A stretch of 64,000 nt of DNA, taken from positions 1 to 64,000 of the forward strand of contig JAJZAT010000012.1 in the NCBI GenBank assembly GCA_021799275.1. The letters run 5' to 3'. The notes beneath the pieces were generated by a model that was given only the letters and a program-made list of their open reading frames with translations, searched no databases and was not told the origin of the DNA. Below, piece by piece: positions 53,585 through 63,940 of this stretch; the first letter of the stretch is position 1, and every line of letters begins with the position of its first letter. The position numbers and the translations under genes are program-made. Source of the stretch: Bacillota bacterium (GTDB lineage: Bacteria > Bacillota > Sulfobacillia > JAJZYS01 > JAJYTV01).

Positions 53585-55005
53585 GCCCCCACCTCCTCCG
53601 GCAGTCCTCCCCGCTGGAGAATGCGGCCATGCGCCGCCGCGGGGCTCTCGCCGCCAGCGACGCGCCGTCGCACCTCCTCACTGATCGCCTGCTCGAGCCA
53701 GAAGGGCGCCGCCCCGAGCAGCGGCTGGCGCCAGATGGCCGCGAGCTCCGCCTGACGGAACTCCTCCGGCAGTCCCTGCGGCCTGCCGAGGAGATCGAGG
53801 ATCCGCCGCTCGTCCGCAAGCCCGGCGTGCAAGGCCACGTCGGCGAACGCCCTGGCTGCACGCTGCGCCGCGTCGAGCGCCTGCAGGAGCTGCACCTTCG
53901 GGCGCTGGAGGCGCTGCGCGACGTACCCCGCCGCGTACTGGGACCAGCCGAGCGCGACGTATGGCGACAGCATGATGCGGCTCGCCATGTCCCGCGCCGG
54001 CGCCGAGGAGAAGAGAAGATGGCTGCCCGGCACGCCACCCTGGGCGGTCGTCAGCACGAGCCGGCTGCGCATGTGCATGACCTGCATCGGTCCCTGCCCC
54101 GCGAAGACGAGCATCCGTCCGGGGCTGCGGGCGTCTCCGGGCACATACGCCGTGAGCGGCAGGAGGCCGTGCAGGTGCGCGGGCCCCGGCCGCCACTCCG
54201 GGCTCGGCACCGCGGGGAAGTCGCCGCCGACCGCCGCCAGCAGCTCCGCCTGGGCATCCTCGTAGGCCGCCATGAGCTCCTGCGGCCCCTCGGGGCAGTC
54301 CTCGCCCATGTCCTCGAGAATCTCGGCGATGTCCCGGCCCGGCGCGATCTCCCGCCCGAGCCGCGCCACCTCGAGGAGTTCCGCGTCGAGGCGCAGCAGC
54401 GCCGCCTCCGCCAGCTCCTTCGGCACGACGTAGCTGCCGAGCTCGTCCCACATCAGTTCATGGTAGGCGTGCGGACCCATGGTCTCCCCGGGCGACGCCG
54501 TCTCCCGCGCCGCGTCGAGCAGGCGGACGTAGTGCTCGAGGGCCATGAAGGCCTTCGCCTTCGGTTCGCCCTGGTCGCTCTCCTCCGGCTTCGCGCCGAT
54601 CGCGATCAGGAGCCCCGCCGCGAGCGCCGCGGCCCGCGCCGCCTGATCGAGAGCCTGCGGGTCCTGGCCGGGTCCAACGGCGCCGCCGAGCGCGTCCGGA
54701 ATCGCCCGCCAGACCTGCTCGCGGGCCTCGTCCCTCAGTTCGGACTGCACGAGGGCCGTCAGGACCGCCTCCGCGATCGACGCGGGCCCTTGGTCGTCCG
54801 CCTGCCGCAGGGCGCGCCGGGCCAGGCGCATGCCTGGCCCTTCGCCGATCTCCCTTGCCCATTCCTTGGCCTGCGAGCGCCGCCGCTCGAGCGCCGCCGC
54901 ATCCCGGGGCCCGAAGCCCCCGAAAGGCAGGCCGAGCTCCTGGCGCACGGCCGGGAAGGCCTCGAGATACCAGGCCCCGAGGGCCTCGAGCTGTGCCTCG
55001 ATCAT
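53581..55005 (-). CDS. Uncharacterised protein, distant DUF885-like
   Basis: 474 residues. ATG 55005 shares one base with the ppdK stop. Largely helical. Near residues 345-385, GGVPGSHLLFSSAPARDMA followed by SPYVALGWSQYAAGYVAQRL recalls the PGHHLQ and EGWALYAE motifs of the DUF885 family (M32-like fold). The His that would bind metal is Ser here, so peptidase activity is unlikely if the match is real. It sits in a conserved operon between ppdK and dgt with overlaps on both sides, so it is surely expressed. Function unknown. Confidence 0.7.
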   Translation of the reverse strand: MIEAQLEALGAWYLEAFPAVRQELGLPFGGFGPRDAAALERRRSQAKEWAREIGEGPGMRLARRALRQADDQGPASIAEAVLTALVQSELRDEAREQVWRAIPDALGGAVGPGQDPQALDQAARAAALAAGLLIAIGAKPEESDQGEPKAKAFMALEHYVRLLDAARETASPGETMGPHAYHELMWDELGSYVVPKELAEAALLRLDAELLEVARLGREIAPGRDIAEILEDMGEDCPEGPQELMAAYEDAQAELLAAVGGDFPAVPSPEWRPGPAHLHGLLPLTAYVPGDARSPGRMLVFAGQGPMQVMHMRSRLVLTTAQGGVPGSHLLFSSAPARDMASRIMLSPYVALGWSQYAAGYVAQRLQRPKVQLLQALDAAQRAARAFADVALHAGLADERRILDLLGRPQGLPEEFRQAELAAIWRQPLLGAAPFWLEQAISEEVRRRVAGGESPAAAHGRILQRGGLPEEVGA

Positions 55006-57644
55006 CAGTCCTCGAGGGCAGCGCGGGCTGCCGAGATCCTGGCGATCGGCACGCGGTAGGGGGAGCAGGAGACGTAGTTGAGGCCCGCGCGGTGGCAGAA
55101 CGCGATCGACTGCGGCTCGCCGCCGTGCTCGCCGCAGATGCCCACCTTGAGTTCGGGCTTGCGCGAGCGGCCGCGCGCCACGCCGAGCTCGACGAGCTGG
55201 CCGACGCCGCTCTGGTCCAGCACCGCGAACGGGTTCTGCGGCAGCACCTTGTCCTCGAGGTAGCGGGTGAGGAACTTCGCCTCGGCGTCGTCGCGGCTGA
55301 AGCCGAACGTCGTCTGCGTCAGGTCGTTCGTGCCGAACGAGAAGAAGTCGGCGTGCTCCGCGATGTCGTACGCCAGGAGGCACGCCCGCGGGATCTCGAG
55401 CATCGTGCCCACCTTGAGCGGCAGCTCGCGGCCCGTCTCGCGCTGCACCTCGTCATGCACCTGCACGACCATCTTGCGGGTGATCTCGAGCTCCTTCGGG
55501 TCGCCGACGAGCGGGATCATCACCTCGGGCCTGGCGTCGACGCCCTCCGAGAGCAGGCGCGCGGCGGCCTGGTAGACGGCCCTCGCCTGCATCTCGTAGA
55601 TCTCCGGATAGATGAGGCCGAGGCGGCAGCCGCGGAAGCCGAGCATCGGGTTGAACTCCGAGAGCGCCCGCGCCTTGCGCAGCAGGTCGGACTTGCGCCG
55701 GTACTCCTCGCTGCCCTGCTCGTCCTTGGCGCGCATCACGGCGATGTCGACGGCGAGTTCCTCGACGTCGGGCAGGAATTCGTGCAGCGGCGGGTCGAGC
55801 AGGCGGATCGTCACGGGCAGGCCCTGCATCGCCTTGAGGATGCCGTAGAAGTCGCCCTCCTGCATCGGCAGGAGGCGGCTCAGCGCCGCCCTGCGGTCCT
55901 CCTCGGTGTCGGCGAGGATCATCTCCTGCACCACCGGCAGGCGGTCCTGGGCCATGAACATGTGCTCGGTGCGGCAGAGGCCGACGCCGCCGGCGCCGAA
56001 GGAGCGTGCCCGCTCGGCGTCCTCGGGGGTGTCGGCGTTCGCCATGACGCCGAGCCGGCGGATCTCGTCGGCCCAGCGCAAGAGCTCCGCCGTCTCGCCG
56101 CCGAGCTGCGGCTCCACCATGCCCACCTCGCCCAGGAAGACGCGGCCGGTGGCGCCGTCGATCGAGATGACGTCGTCCTCGTGCAGGGTGCGTCCCGCCA
56201 CCTGCAGCTCCTTGCGCATCAGGTCGATCCTGAGGGACTCGCAGCCGACGATGCAGGGCTTGCCCATGCCGCGGGCCACGATCGCCGCGTGGCAGGTCAT
56301 GCCGCCGCGGGACGTCAGGACGCCCTGCGCCAGCACGATGCCGTGGATGTCGTCGGGCGCCGTCTCGGGCCGCACCAGGATCACGCGATGGCCGACGCGG
56401 CCGAGCTCCTCGGCGGTGTCGGCGTCGAACGTGATGCGCCCGGTGGCGGCTCCCGGCGAGGCCGGCAGGCCCTTCGCCAGCACCTCGTTCGAGGCCGCGG
56501 GGTCGACGCCGCGGTGCAGCAGCTGGTCGATCTGCTCCGGCGTCACGCGGCGGATCGCCTCCGCCTTGTCGATCCTGCCCTCGTGCACGAGGTCCACGGC
56601 CACCTTCACGGCGGCGCGCGCCGAGCGCTTGCCGCTGCGCGTCTGCAGGAGGTAGAGCTTGCCGTCCTCGATCGTGAACTCGATGTCCTGCATGTCGCTG
56701 TAATGCTTCTCAAGGAGGTCCGCCACCCGCTCCACCTCGGCGTAGGCGGCCGGGATGTCCTCCGCGAGGACGTTGATCTCCTTCGGCGTGCGGATGCCCG
56801 CCACGACGTCCTCGCCCTGCGCCTGCGTCAGGTACTCCCCGTAGAGCACCTTCTCGCCGGTGTTGGGGTTGCGCGTGAAGAGCACGCCCGTGCCGGAGCT
56901 GGGGCTCAGGTTGCCGAAGACCATGGCCTGGACGTTGACGGCGGTACCGAGATCGTCGGGGATCTGGTTGATCTTGCGGTAGACCTTGGCGCGCGGGTTC
57001 TCCCAGGAGTCGAACACGGCCCGCACGGCGAGCATCAGCTGCTCCTTCGGCTCCTCCGGGAAGGGCCTGCCGGTCTGCCGCTGCACCAGCTCGAGGTAGC
57101 GGGCGATGACGTGCTCGAGCTCGCCCTCGCCCAGCTGGTGGTCGTGCTCCACGCCGGCGTGCTCGCGCACGTCGGAGAGGATCTTCTCGAAGGCGCTGTG
57201 GTCCATGTGCAGCACGACGTTGCCGAACATCTGGATGAAGCGGCGGTGGCAGTCGAGCGCGAAGCGCCTGCCGGCGCGGCGGCCGAGCGCCTCCGTGGTC
57301 TTGGGATTGAGGCCGAGGTTCAAAATCGTGTCCATCATGCCGGGCATGGAGACGGCGGCGCCGGAGCGCACCGAGACGAGCAGCGGGTTCTCCTCGTCGC
57401 CGAAGTGCTTGCCGAGCCGCTCCTCGAGCACCTGAACCTCCTGCCAGATCGCGTCCTCGAGTCCCTCGGGGAACTTCTGGCCCAGCGAGTTGTAGACGTT
57501 GCAGGCCTGGGCGGACACCGTGAAGCCTGGCGGGACCGGCAGGCCCACCTTGGTCATCTCCGCGAGGTTCGCACCCTTGCCGCCGAGACGCGCGCGGTCG
57601 TCCTTCGAGCCCTCCTCGAAGCGGAACACGAGCTTCTCCGTCAC
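55005..57644 (-). CDS. ppdK: Pyruvate, phosphate dikinase
   Basis: 879 residues from GTG 57644, with GGGAGG 8 bases upstream. It interconverts pyruvate, ATP and phosphate with PEP, AMP and pyrophosphate. The N-terminal ATP-grasp domain opens with LGGKGANLAEMTKVGLPVPPG. The phosphohistidine swivel domain has GGMTCHAAIVARGMGKP (catalytic His) and its regulatory Thr two residues before. The C-terminal PEP barrel shows GVGLCRTEHMF and GICGEHGGEP. Length is normal. The upstream neighbour encodes its regulatory kinase-pyrophosphorylase. Confidence 0.96.
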   Translation of the reverse strand: MTEKLVFRFEEGSKDDRARLGGKGANLAEMTKVGLPVPPGFTVSAQACNVYNSLGQKFPEGLEDAIWQEVQVLEERLGKHFGDEENPLLVSVRSGAAVSMPGMMDTILNLGLNPKTTEALGRRAGRRFALDCHRRFIQMFGNVVLHMDHSAFEKILSDVREHAGVEHDHQLGEGELEHVIARYLELVQRQTGRPFPEEPKEQLMLAVRAVFDSWENPRAKVYRKINQIPDDLGTAVNVQAMVFGNLSPSSGTGVLFTRNPNTGEKVLYGEYLTQAQGEDVVAGIRTPKEINVLAEDIPAAYAEVERVADLLEKHYSDMQDIEFTIEDGKLYLLQTRSGKRSARAAVKVAVDLVHEGRIDKAEAIRRVTPEQIDQLLHRGVDPAASNEVLAKGLPASPGAATGRITFDADTAEELGRVGHRVILVRPETAPDDIHGIVLAQGVLTSRGGMTCHAAIVARGMGKPCIVGCESLRIDLMRKELQVAGRTLHEDDVISIDGATGRVFLGEVGMVEPQLGGETAELLRWADEIRRLGVMANADTPEDAERARSFGAGGVGLCRTEHMFMAQDRLPVVQEMILADTEEDRRAALSRLLPMQEGDFYGILKAMQGLPVTIRLLDPPLHEFLPDVEELAVDIAVMRAKDEQGSEEYRRKSDLLRKARALSEFNPMLGFRGCRLGLIYPEIYEMQARAVYQAAARLLSEGVDARPEVMIPLVGDPKELEITRKMVVQVHDEVQRETGRELPLKVGTMLEIPRACLLAYDIAEHADFFSFGTNDLTQTTFGFSRDDAEAKFLTRYLEDKVLPQNPFAVLDQSGVGQLVELGVARGRSRKPELKVGICGEHGGEPQSIAFCHRAGLNYVSCSPYRVPIARISAARAALED

Positions 57645-57646
57645 TG

Positions 57647-58492
57647 TCAGGCCCTCCCAAGAATGTCGAGAATGTAGTTCGCGGTCTCCTCGACCGCACG
57701 CTGCGACACGTCGATCACCGTGCATCCGAGACGCTTGTAGACCCTGTCCGCGTGCTCGAGCTCCTCGAGGATGCGGCCGAGGTCCGCGTAACGCGATCCG
57801 GCGCCGAGGCCGAGGCTCCTCAGGCGCTCGGTCCGGATCTGCAGCAGGTTCTCCGGGTTGATCGTCAGGCCGATGATCTTGCGCGGCGAAATCTGGTAGA
57901 GCTCGTCGGGCAGATCCGCCTCCGGCACGATCGGCACGTTCGCCACCTTGATCTGGCGGTGCGCGAGGTACATCGACGTCGGGGTCTTCGACGTGCGCGA
58001 GACACCGAGCAACACGACGTCGGCGCGCAGGATGCCTGCGGGATCCTTGCCGTCGTCGTAGCGCACCGCGAACTCCACCGCCTCGACGCGGCGGAAGTAG
58101 CGGGCGTCGAGCTGGTGCACGAGGCCCGGCGTGCGGCTGGGAGCGGCCGAGAGCGCGGCCTGCAGCCCGTCCAGCACCGGACCCATCACGTCCGCGTACG
58201 GCAGGCCCGCGGCCTCGCAGTGGCGGACGATCGACGCCCGCAGCTCCGGCAGGATGATCGTGAACACGACCGCGCAGGGCATGCGCTGCAGTCCCTGCAT
58301 CACCTGCAGGAACTCGCCTTCGGTCGTCACGTGCGGATAGCGCCGCACCTCGATCGGATGCCCAGGAAACTGGCTCGCGGCCGCCTGGGCCACCAGTTCC
58401 GCCGTCTCCCCGAGCGCGTCCGAGATGACGACCACCAGCGCCGCCTCGCCGCCCGAGCCGCTATTCCCTGTCAGAGCGGCCACCTCCTTCAC
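57647..58492 (-). CDS. PPDK regulatory protein (kinase-pyrophosphorylase, YqfL/DUF299 type)
   Basis: 281 residues. GTG 58492 overlaps the glyS stop as GTGA. P-loop-like GVSRTSKTPTSMYLA is near residue 160, the N-terminal VVVISDALGETAELVAQA is typical of the family, and the C-terminal GCTVIDVSQRAVEETA completes it. These enzymes switch PPDK off by ADP-dependent phosphorylation of a Thr beside its catalytic His, and on again by phosphorolysis. The adjacent ppdK makes this role likely rather than control of CcpN or PEP synthase. Confidence 0.92.
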   Translation of the reverse strand: MKEVAALTGNSGSGGEAALVVVISDALGETAELVAQAAASQFPGHPIEVRRYPHVTTEGEFLQVMQGLQRMPCAVVFTIILPELRASIVRHCEAAGLPYADVMGPVLDGLQAALSAAPSRTPGLVHQLDARYFRRVEAVEFAVRYDDGKDPAGILRADVVLLGVSRTSKTPTSMYLAHRQIKVANVPIVPEADLPDELYQISPRKIIGLTINPENLLQIRTERLRSLGLGAGSRYADLGRILEELEHADRVYKRLGCTVIDVSQRAVEETANYILDILGRA

Positions 58493-60527
58493 TCTCCCGC
58501 GCTCAGCGCGGCGATCTCCGCAACCCGTGAAAGCGCCACGTGCGCCCGGTGGAGGAGAGCCTGGCGCCGCAGGCGCACGTCCTCCTCCTCCGCCATCACC
58601 ATCGCCGCGGCGAAGAAGCGGTCGAGCGGCTCGAAGAGCCCCGCCGCGCGCCTCAGGTAGCCGAGGTAGTCGCGCCGGGAGAGCAGGTCCCTGCCCTCGG
58701 CGTCGAGCGCCGCAACCTCCTGCAGCAGCTCCCGCTCGGCACCCTCGGCGCCCTCGGTGCTGCCCTCCCGCGCGAGGTTCTTCGCCCGGCGCGCCGCCTG
58801 GACGAGCCGCGTCCAGGCCTCGCCCTGCGCTGCCTGCTGCAGGGCCTCGATCCGCGGCATGACCTCCGACGGATACTCTATGCCGCTCGCCAGCACCGCC
58901 TGCACGATGCGCGGGTCGTGGCCGAGTTCCTGAGCGCGGGCCGCGAGGCGCGCAGCGAGGAAGGGCCGCACCGCCGAAATCGCCTCGTCGGCCGTTTCGC
59001 CGAGCAGGTCGCGATAGCCGTCGGCGGCCGCCTGCAGGGCGGGAGCGAGGGCGAGCTGCGGCAAGGTCTCCCAGAGCCGGATCGCACCGATCGCCGCACG
59101 CCTGAGCCCGAAGGGGTCCTGGGATCCCGTCGGTCCCTTGCCGACCGCGAGGAAGCCGGCGAGCTGGTCCAGGCGGTCGGCGAGCGCCAGAAGGCGCCCC
59201 GCCTCGTCCCCGGGCAGTTCGTCGTCGCCGCCGCGCGGCCGCACCCGCGCCGCGATCGCCCGTGCTACCGCGTCGTCCTCCCCGCCGAGGCGGGCGTAGA
59301 CGCCGCCCATCGTACCCTCGAGCTCCGGCAGTTCGCGCACGAGCGCCGTGGCGCGGTCCGAGAGGGCGAGGGCGCCGGCCCTCTCCAGCACCGGCACGAG
59401 GTCCTCCCGCCCCGCCGCCTCGCCAAGCCGCGCGGCGAGCCTCTCAAGACGCTCGCTGCGGTCGTAGAGGCTGCCTAGGCGCGGCGCGTAGGCGATGCCC
59501 CTGAGCTCCTGCCGGCGCTCCGCGAAGGCGGTCTTCCGATCCTCGCGGTAGAAGAAGAGGGCGTCCGCGAGCCGCGCCGCCAGGACCGTCTCGTTGCCGC
59601 GCCGCACGATCGCCTCGTCGCCGCCGTTGCGCACGGCGCAGAAGCGCGCCGCGAGCCGGCCGTCGGCAGTGCGCAGCGGGAAGAAGCGCTGGTGGTGCAC
59701 CATCGTCGCGACGAGCACCGGGTCCGGCACGTCCAGGTACTCCGCCGCGAAGGCGCCGACGAAGGCCTGCGGCCACTCGCAGAGGTCCGTGACCTCCTCG
59801 AGGAGCGGGAGGGACATCTCCGGCTGGAGTCCTTCGGCCGCGGCGGCCGCCCGCACCATCGCCGCCACCTGATCGCGCCTCAGATTGCGGTCCGGTTCGA
59901 CAAAGCTCCGGCGCAGCACCTCGTGGTAGTCCTGGGCCCCGCTCACCTCGTGCGGTCCCGGCGCCAGGACGCGGTGGCCGTACGTGACGCGACCGGCCGC
60001 GATGGGGCCGATCCCAACGGGCAGCACCTCCCCGTCGAGCAGGGCGAGCAGCCAGCCGAGCGGCCGCGGCAGGCGCGGCGCATCCTTGGCCCAGCGCATC
60101 GTGCGCGGAAAGTGGAAGGCACGCCCCGCCTCCGCGATTGCCTCGGCCATGATCTCGCCCGCCCCGCGGCCCGGCACCTCGCGGCGCAGGTAAAGGTAGG
60201 CCCCCGTCGGCGTCTCCCGCCGCTCGAGCTGCTCGGGCGGGACTTCCTGGCCGCGCGCGAAGCCGAGGGCCGCCTGGGTGTAGTTGCCCTCGTTGTCGAG
60301 GGCCGCCTTGAGGGATGGTCCGCGCACCTCCACGATGCGGTCGCTCTGGCGCGCCTTGAGGCCGTCGAGCACCGCGCAGAGCCGCCTCGGCGTCGAGTAG
60401 ACGGCGGTTCGGGCGTCTTCTTCGAGGAGACCCGCCGCCTCGGCCGCAGCCCGCAGACTGACGAGGAGTTCCTCGGCGGCGGGCGCGATGGTGCCGGACG
60501 GCAGTTCCGGAAAGCCGAACTCGACGA

Positions 60528-60537
<10 letters not shown>
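58489..60537 (-). CDS. glyS: Glycyl-tRNA synthetase beta subunit
   Basis: 682 residues. Opening [15 protein letters not shown] (usually EIGTEELP; here FGFPELP), with [14 protein letters not shown] and the tRNA-binding C-terminal DALR-type domain. It charges tRNA-Gly together with the alpha subunit. It overlaps glyQ by 10 bases and the PPDK regulator by 4. Length is normal for the bacterial alpha2-beta2 enzyme. Confidence 0.95.
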
Positions 60538-61412
<875 letters not shown>

Positions 61413-61439
61413 GGCCTTCGCCTCCCGGCCAAGAAGATA

Positions 61440-61665
61440 GGCGCCTCCGTCCCTCAGGGACGGGAGGCGCCTCCCGCGGTTCCACCCTGCTTCCCCCTTG
61501 CGGGGGCCACTCTTCGAAGGGGCTTTACTGACGGCCGACGGCCGTGTTCCTCCCCGGGCTTGCGGGCGCCGGACACGCCGTGAGCCGGCCCGGCTTCCAC
61601 CTCCCCGGGCTCGCTTGGCAGCTCGGCGGGGCGTTTCCCTCCCGCGCATTGCCTTCGATAACCAG
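61440..61665 (-). promoter_or_regulatory. T-box riboswitch of glyQS
   Basis: On the minus strand the T-box sequence AGGGTGGAACCGCG lies at 61488-61475. Before it is a stem III hairpin (CCCCC/GGGGG, 61493-61506). After it is a terminator (61440-61453 pairing with 61457-61471, one bulge) followed by TATCTTCTT. Uncharged tRNA-Gly would favour the antiterminator and let glyQS be transcribed. The 5' limit (about 61665) and the specifier codon, expected to be a Gly codon, were not resolved. A TTGACT at 61694-61689 may be the -35. Confidence 0.88.
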
Positions 61666-61725
61666 AGTGCCAAGGGTCAGGTCGGAAGTCAAGTTGCGAA
61701 CGGCCTGCCCCGAATGACCATGCCT

Positions 61726-62313
61726 CTACGGGACACGGCGCTCGAGATCGCCGATGCGACGCTCGTGGTCGTTTGCGATGCGTTCCAGGCGCTCGGCCCG
61801 CAGGACAACGTTCTCCGCGACCACCTGCAGCGTGTGCTCCATGCGCTCGAGCATCATCATGGTCCCACGTTGCTGCTCCATCGCCAGATCGAACCTCTCG
61901 TCCGTATGCGCCATCGCCTGATCGAAGCGCAGATCGGTGTGCTCCATCGCCAGATCGAACCTCTCGTCCGTGTGCGCCATCGCCTGATCGAAGCGCAGAT
62001 CGGTGTGCTGCATCGCCTGCGCGAACTTCTCGTCCGTATGCGCCATCGCCTGGTCGAAGCGCAGATCGGTGTGCTGCATCGCCTTCGCGAACTGCTCGTC
62101 CGTATGCGTCATCGCCTGGTCGAAGCGCTCGTCCGTGTGCTGCATCGCCTTCGCGAACTGCTCGTCCGTATGCGTCATCGCCTGGTCGAAGCGCTCGTCC
62201 GTGTGCGCGGCAGTTCTCGCGACGATATCCTCGCGCATGGCCTCCAGATACTGGCGCATCTCCTCGTCCGTCGCTGCCACGCTCCTCTCGGGTACATACT
62301 TCGCCACCCGCAA
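61726..62313 (-). CDS. Hendecad-repeat coiled-coil protein
   Basis: 195 residues from TTG 62313, with GGAAGG 7 bases upstream. Residues 37-146 are ten exact-length 11-residue repeats of the form HTD-E/L-R/Q-F-D/A-x-AM-x, alternating HTDERFDQAMT with HTDEQFAKAMQ. Eleven-residue periodicity suits a long right-handed or near-straight coiled coil. A heptad-like C-terminus (LERMEHTLQVVAENV onward) could trimerise or dimerise. There is no signal peptide. It sits between recO and the glyQ T-box, outside the usual gene order. Function unknown; structural or phage-fibre-like roles are possible. Confidence 0.75.
   Translation of the reverse strand: MRVAKYVPERSVAATDEEMRQYLEAMREDIVARTAAHTDERFDQAMTHTDEQFAKAMQHTDERFDQAMTHTDEQFAKAMQHTDLRFDQAMAHTDEKFAQAMQHTDLRFDQAMAHTDERFDLAMEHTDLRFDQAMAHTDERFDLAMEQQRGTMMMLERMEHTLQVVAENVVLRAERLERIANDHERRIGDLERRVP
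61876..62205 (-). repeat. Ten 33-base in-frame tandem repeats
   Basis: The 330 bases encode the ten 11-residue units of the coiled-coil protein. Units alternate, giving a 66-base higher-order period. Copy number could change by recombination without frameshift. Confidence 0.9.
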
Positions 62314-62331
62314 GTCAGTTCCTTCCAGTTC

Positions 62332-63048
62332 CTAGCCGTCCAAAACGCTTTCGGCGAACGCAGCAGAGCGCAGCGGCGCCTCGAGGTGCGCACGCCACGT
62401 GAGGTGCAGAAGAGCCCTGGCTTCCGCCGCGCCGGGCCCCGGCGCCTCGCCGGCCGCAGAGGCTCGGAGCGCGGAGAGTGCGGCCTCGCCGGCTGCGACG
62501 CCGCCCATTGCGGCGCAGCGTCCGCAGGTGAAGCCGCCCAGCTCCACCTGGTACTTGAGCGGCGGTCTCAACTCCCCACCGCAGTCGACACAGCGCGAGA
62601 GTTCGAGGCCCCAGCCGTAGGCGGCCAGGAGGCCCAGCTCGCCTTGCAGCCAGGCGGACGCGGGGTCCGGGGACTCGTCGAGGAGGCGCAAGGCCTGCGC
62701 CAGCATGGCAAAGGGCCGCAAGGCCTCCTCCTCGCCGCTCTGCACATCGCAGATCTCGAGCAGCACCTGCGCGGCGGAGACCCTCAGCAGATCCTCGTGC
62801 AGGCGGCGGAACGAAGCGATCTGCGACGCTCCGGTGACCACCGCCTGCGCCCCGGGACGCTCGTAGAGCGTCACCTGGACGAGCGACGCTGGCTGCAGAA
62901 GCCCGGCGAGTCTGCTCTTCGCCTTGCGCGCGCCAGGTACGCGCGCAAGGCAGCGGCCCTCCGGCGTCAGCAGCGACAGGCGCCGGTCCGCCTCGCGGAG
63001 GTCCTGCGAGCGCAGCACCACCGCCTGGGTTTCGCGGTAGCCGCTCAC
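62332..63048 (-). CDS. recO: DNA repair protein RecO
   Basis: 238 residues from GTG 63048, overlapping the dgkA stop as GTGA. The N-terminal OB-fold starts YRETQAVVLRSQDLREADRRLSLLTPEG. A zinc site CVDCGG...CGRC lies near residues 150-175, with a helical C-terminus. RecO helps RecR load RecA at SSB-coated gaps. Length is typical. Confidence 0.92.
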   Translation of the reverse strand: MSGYRETQAVVLRSQDLREADRRLSLLTPEGRCLARVPGARKAKSRLAGLLQPASLVQVTLYERPGAQAVVTGASQIASFRRLHEDLLRVSAAQVLLEICDVQSGEEEALRPFAMLAQALRLLDESPDPASAWLQGELGLLAAYGWGLELSRCVDCGGELRPPLKYQVELGGFTCGRCAAMGGVAAGEAALSALRASAAGEAPGPGAAEARALLHLTWRAHLEAPLRSAAFAESVLDG

Positions 63049-63500
63049 TGGCCCGGTCCGCGCCGGCGCACGGCTGGACGGAAGGTCAGCACGAGGGCGA
63101 CGAGCAGCACCAGGAAGCCGAGCTCGAGCGGCGGCCTGCCCGGCACGGACGCCAGGCGGAAGAGACCCGGCCAGAGCAGCACGAACCCAACCGCCGCCGC
63201 TCCCACGGCGCCGATCAGCACCGCCCCCGCGGCGGCGTCCTTGGCCGCGGCCGCCAGCCGCTCCTGTCTCGTGCCCACCGTGAGATCCACCGCGCGCTCC
63301 ACCGCCGTATTGACGAGTTCGAGCGCCAGCACGAAGGCGATCGCCAGGATGAGCATGGCCCACCTGGCCGCATCGACACCCTCGACCACGGCAAGGTAGA
63401 CGACGACCTCGGCGACCGCGAGGTGGATGCGCATGTTGGCCTCCGCGCCGAAGGCGAGGGCCACGCCGCGCAGGGCGTAGCGGAACGCCGCCGGTCGCAT
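63045..63500 (-). CDS. dgkA: Diacylglycerol/undecaprenol kinase family protein
   Basis: 151 residues with about four membrane segments. The family motif is ALELVNTAVERAVDLT followed by AAAAKDAAAGAVLIGA. In Gram-positive bacteria this enzyme phosphorylates undecaprenol. The C-terminal 40 residues add an extra hydrophobic helix beyond the usual length. It shares one base with the ybeY stop. Confidence 0.9.
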   Translation of the reverse strand: MRPAAFRYALRGVALAFGAEANMRIHLAVAEVVVYLAVVEGVDAARWAMLILAIAFVLALELVNTAVERAVDLTVGTRQERLAAAAKDAAAGAVLIGAVGAAAVGFVLLWPGLFRLASVPGRPPLELGFLVLLVALVLTFRPAVRRRGPGQ

Positions 63501-63940
63501 CAGCGCGTGATGCCGAGGCCCGCCAGGACCTCTTCCTGCAGGCGCTGCATCTCCTCGTCCTCTTCGGGCGTCATGTGGTCGTAGCCCAGGAGATGCAGGG
63601 TCCCGTGCACGACGAGAAAGCTCATCTCGCGCATGAGGCTGTGGCCGTACTCCTCCGCCTGCTGCTTAGCCTTCGGAGCCGAAACGATGATGTCGCCGAG
63701 GAGGCACGGCTCCTTGGGCCTGTCCTCCTCGAGGGGAAAACTCAGCACATCCGTCGTTCGGTCGACGCCACGATACTGCAGATTGAGCTCGTGCATCTCG
63801 CGGTCGTCCACGATGCTCAGCGAGACCTCGGAGCCTTTGAGCCCCTGGGTCTCGAGGCAGGTCTCGATGCTGAGCTCCATCGCCCGCAGCACGGAACTGT
63901 CGAGCGCCACCTCGTCCTGCCGAACCTCGATGTCCACCAA
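63500..63940 (-). CDS. ybeY: Endoribonuclease YbeY (rRNA maturation factor)
   Basis: 146 residues; TTG 63940 or the adjacent GTG 63937 start. Zinc motif HGTLHLLGYDH (His-x3-His-x5-His) and YRGVDRTTDVLSFPLEE are diagnostic. It trims 16S rRNA 3' ends and takes part in 70S quality control. It is the first complete gene of the minus-strand cluster visible here. The 60 bases before it (63941-64000) probably hold the end of another minus-strand gene, which cannot be identified. Confidence 0.95.
   Translation of the reverse strand: MVDIEVRQDEVALDSSVLRAMELSIETCLETQGLKGSEVSLSIVDDREMHELNLQYRGVDRTTDVLSFPLEEDRPKEPCLLGDIIVSAPKAKQQAEEYGHSLMREMSFLVVHGTLHLLGYDHMTPEEDEEMQRLQEEVLAGLGITR

Noticed and set aside
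54855-57677. 940-codon plus-strand open frame
   Set aside because: Antisense to ppdK, which has full catalytic motifs.
61876-62205. CRISPR array suggested by regular 33-base repeats
   Set aside because: Repeats are contiguous without spacers, keep one reading frame and encode an 11-residue protein repeat.
61498-63399. 633-codon plus-strand open frame
   Set aside because: It runs antisense through recO, the coiled-coil gene and the T-box; it is a high-GC shadow.
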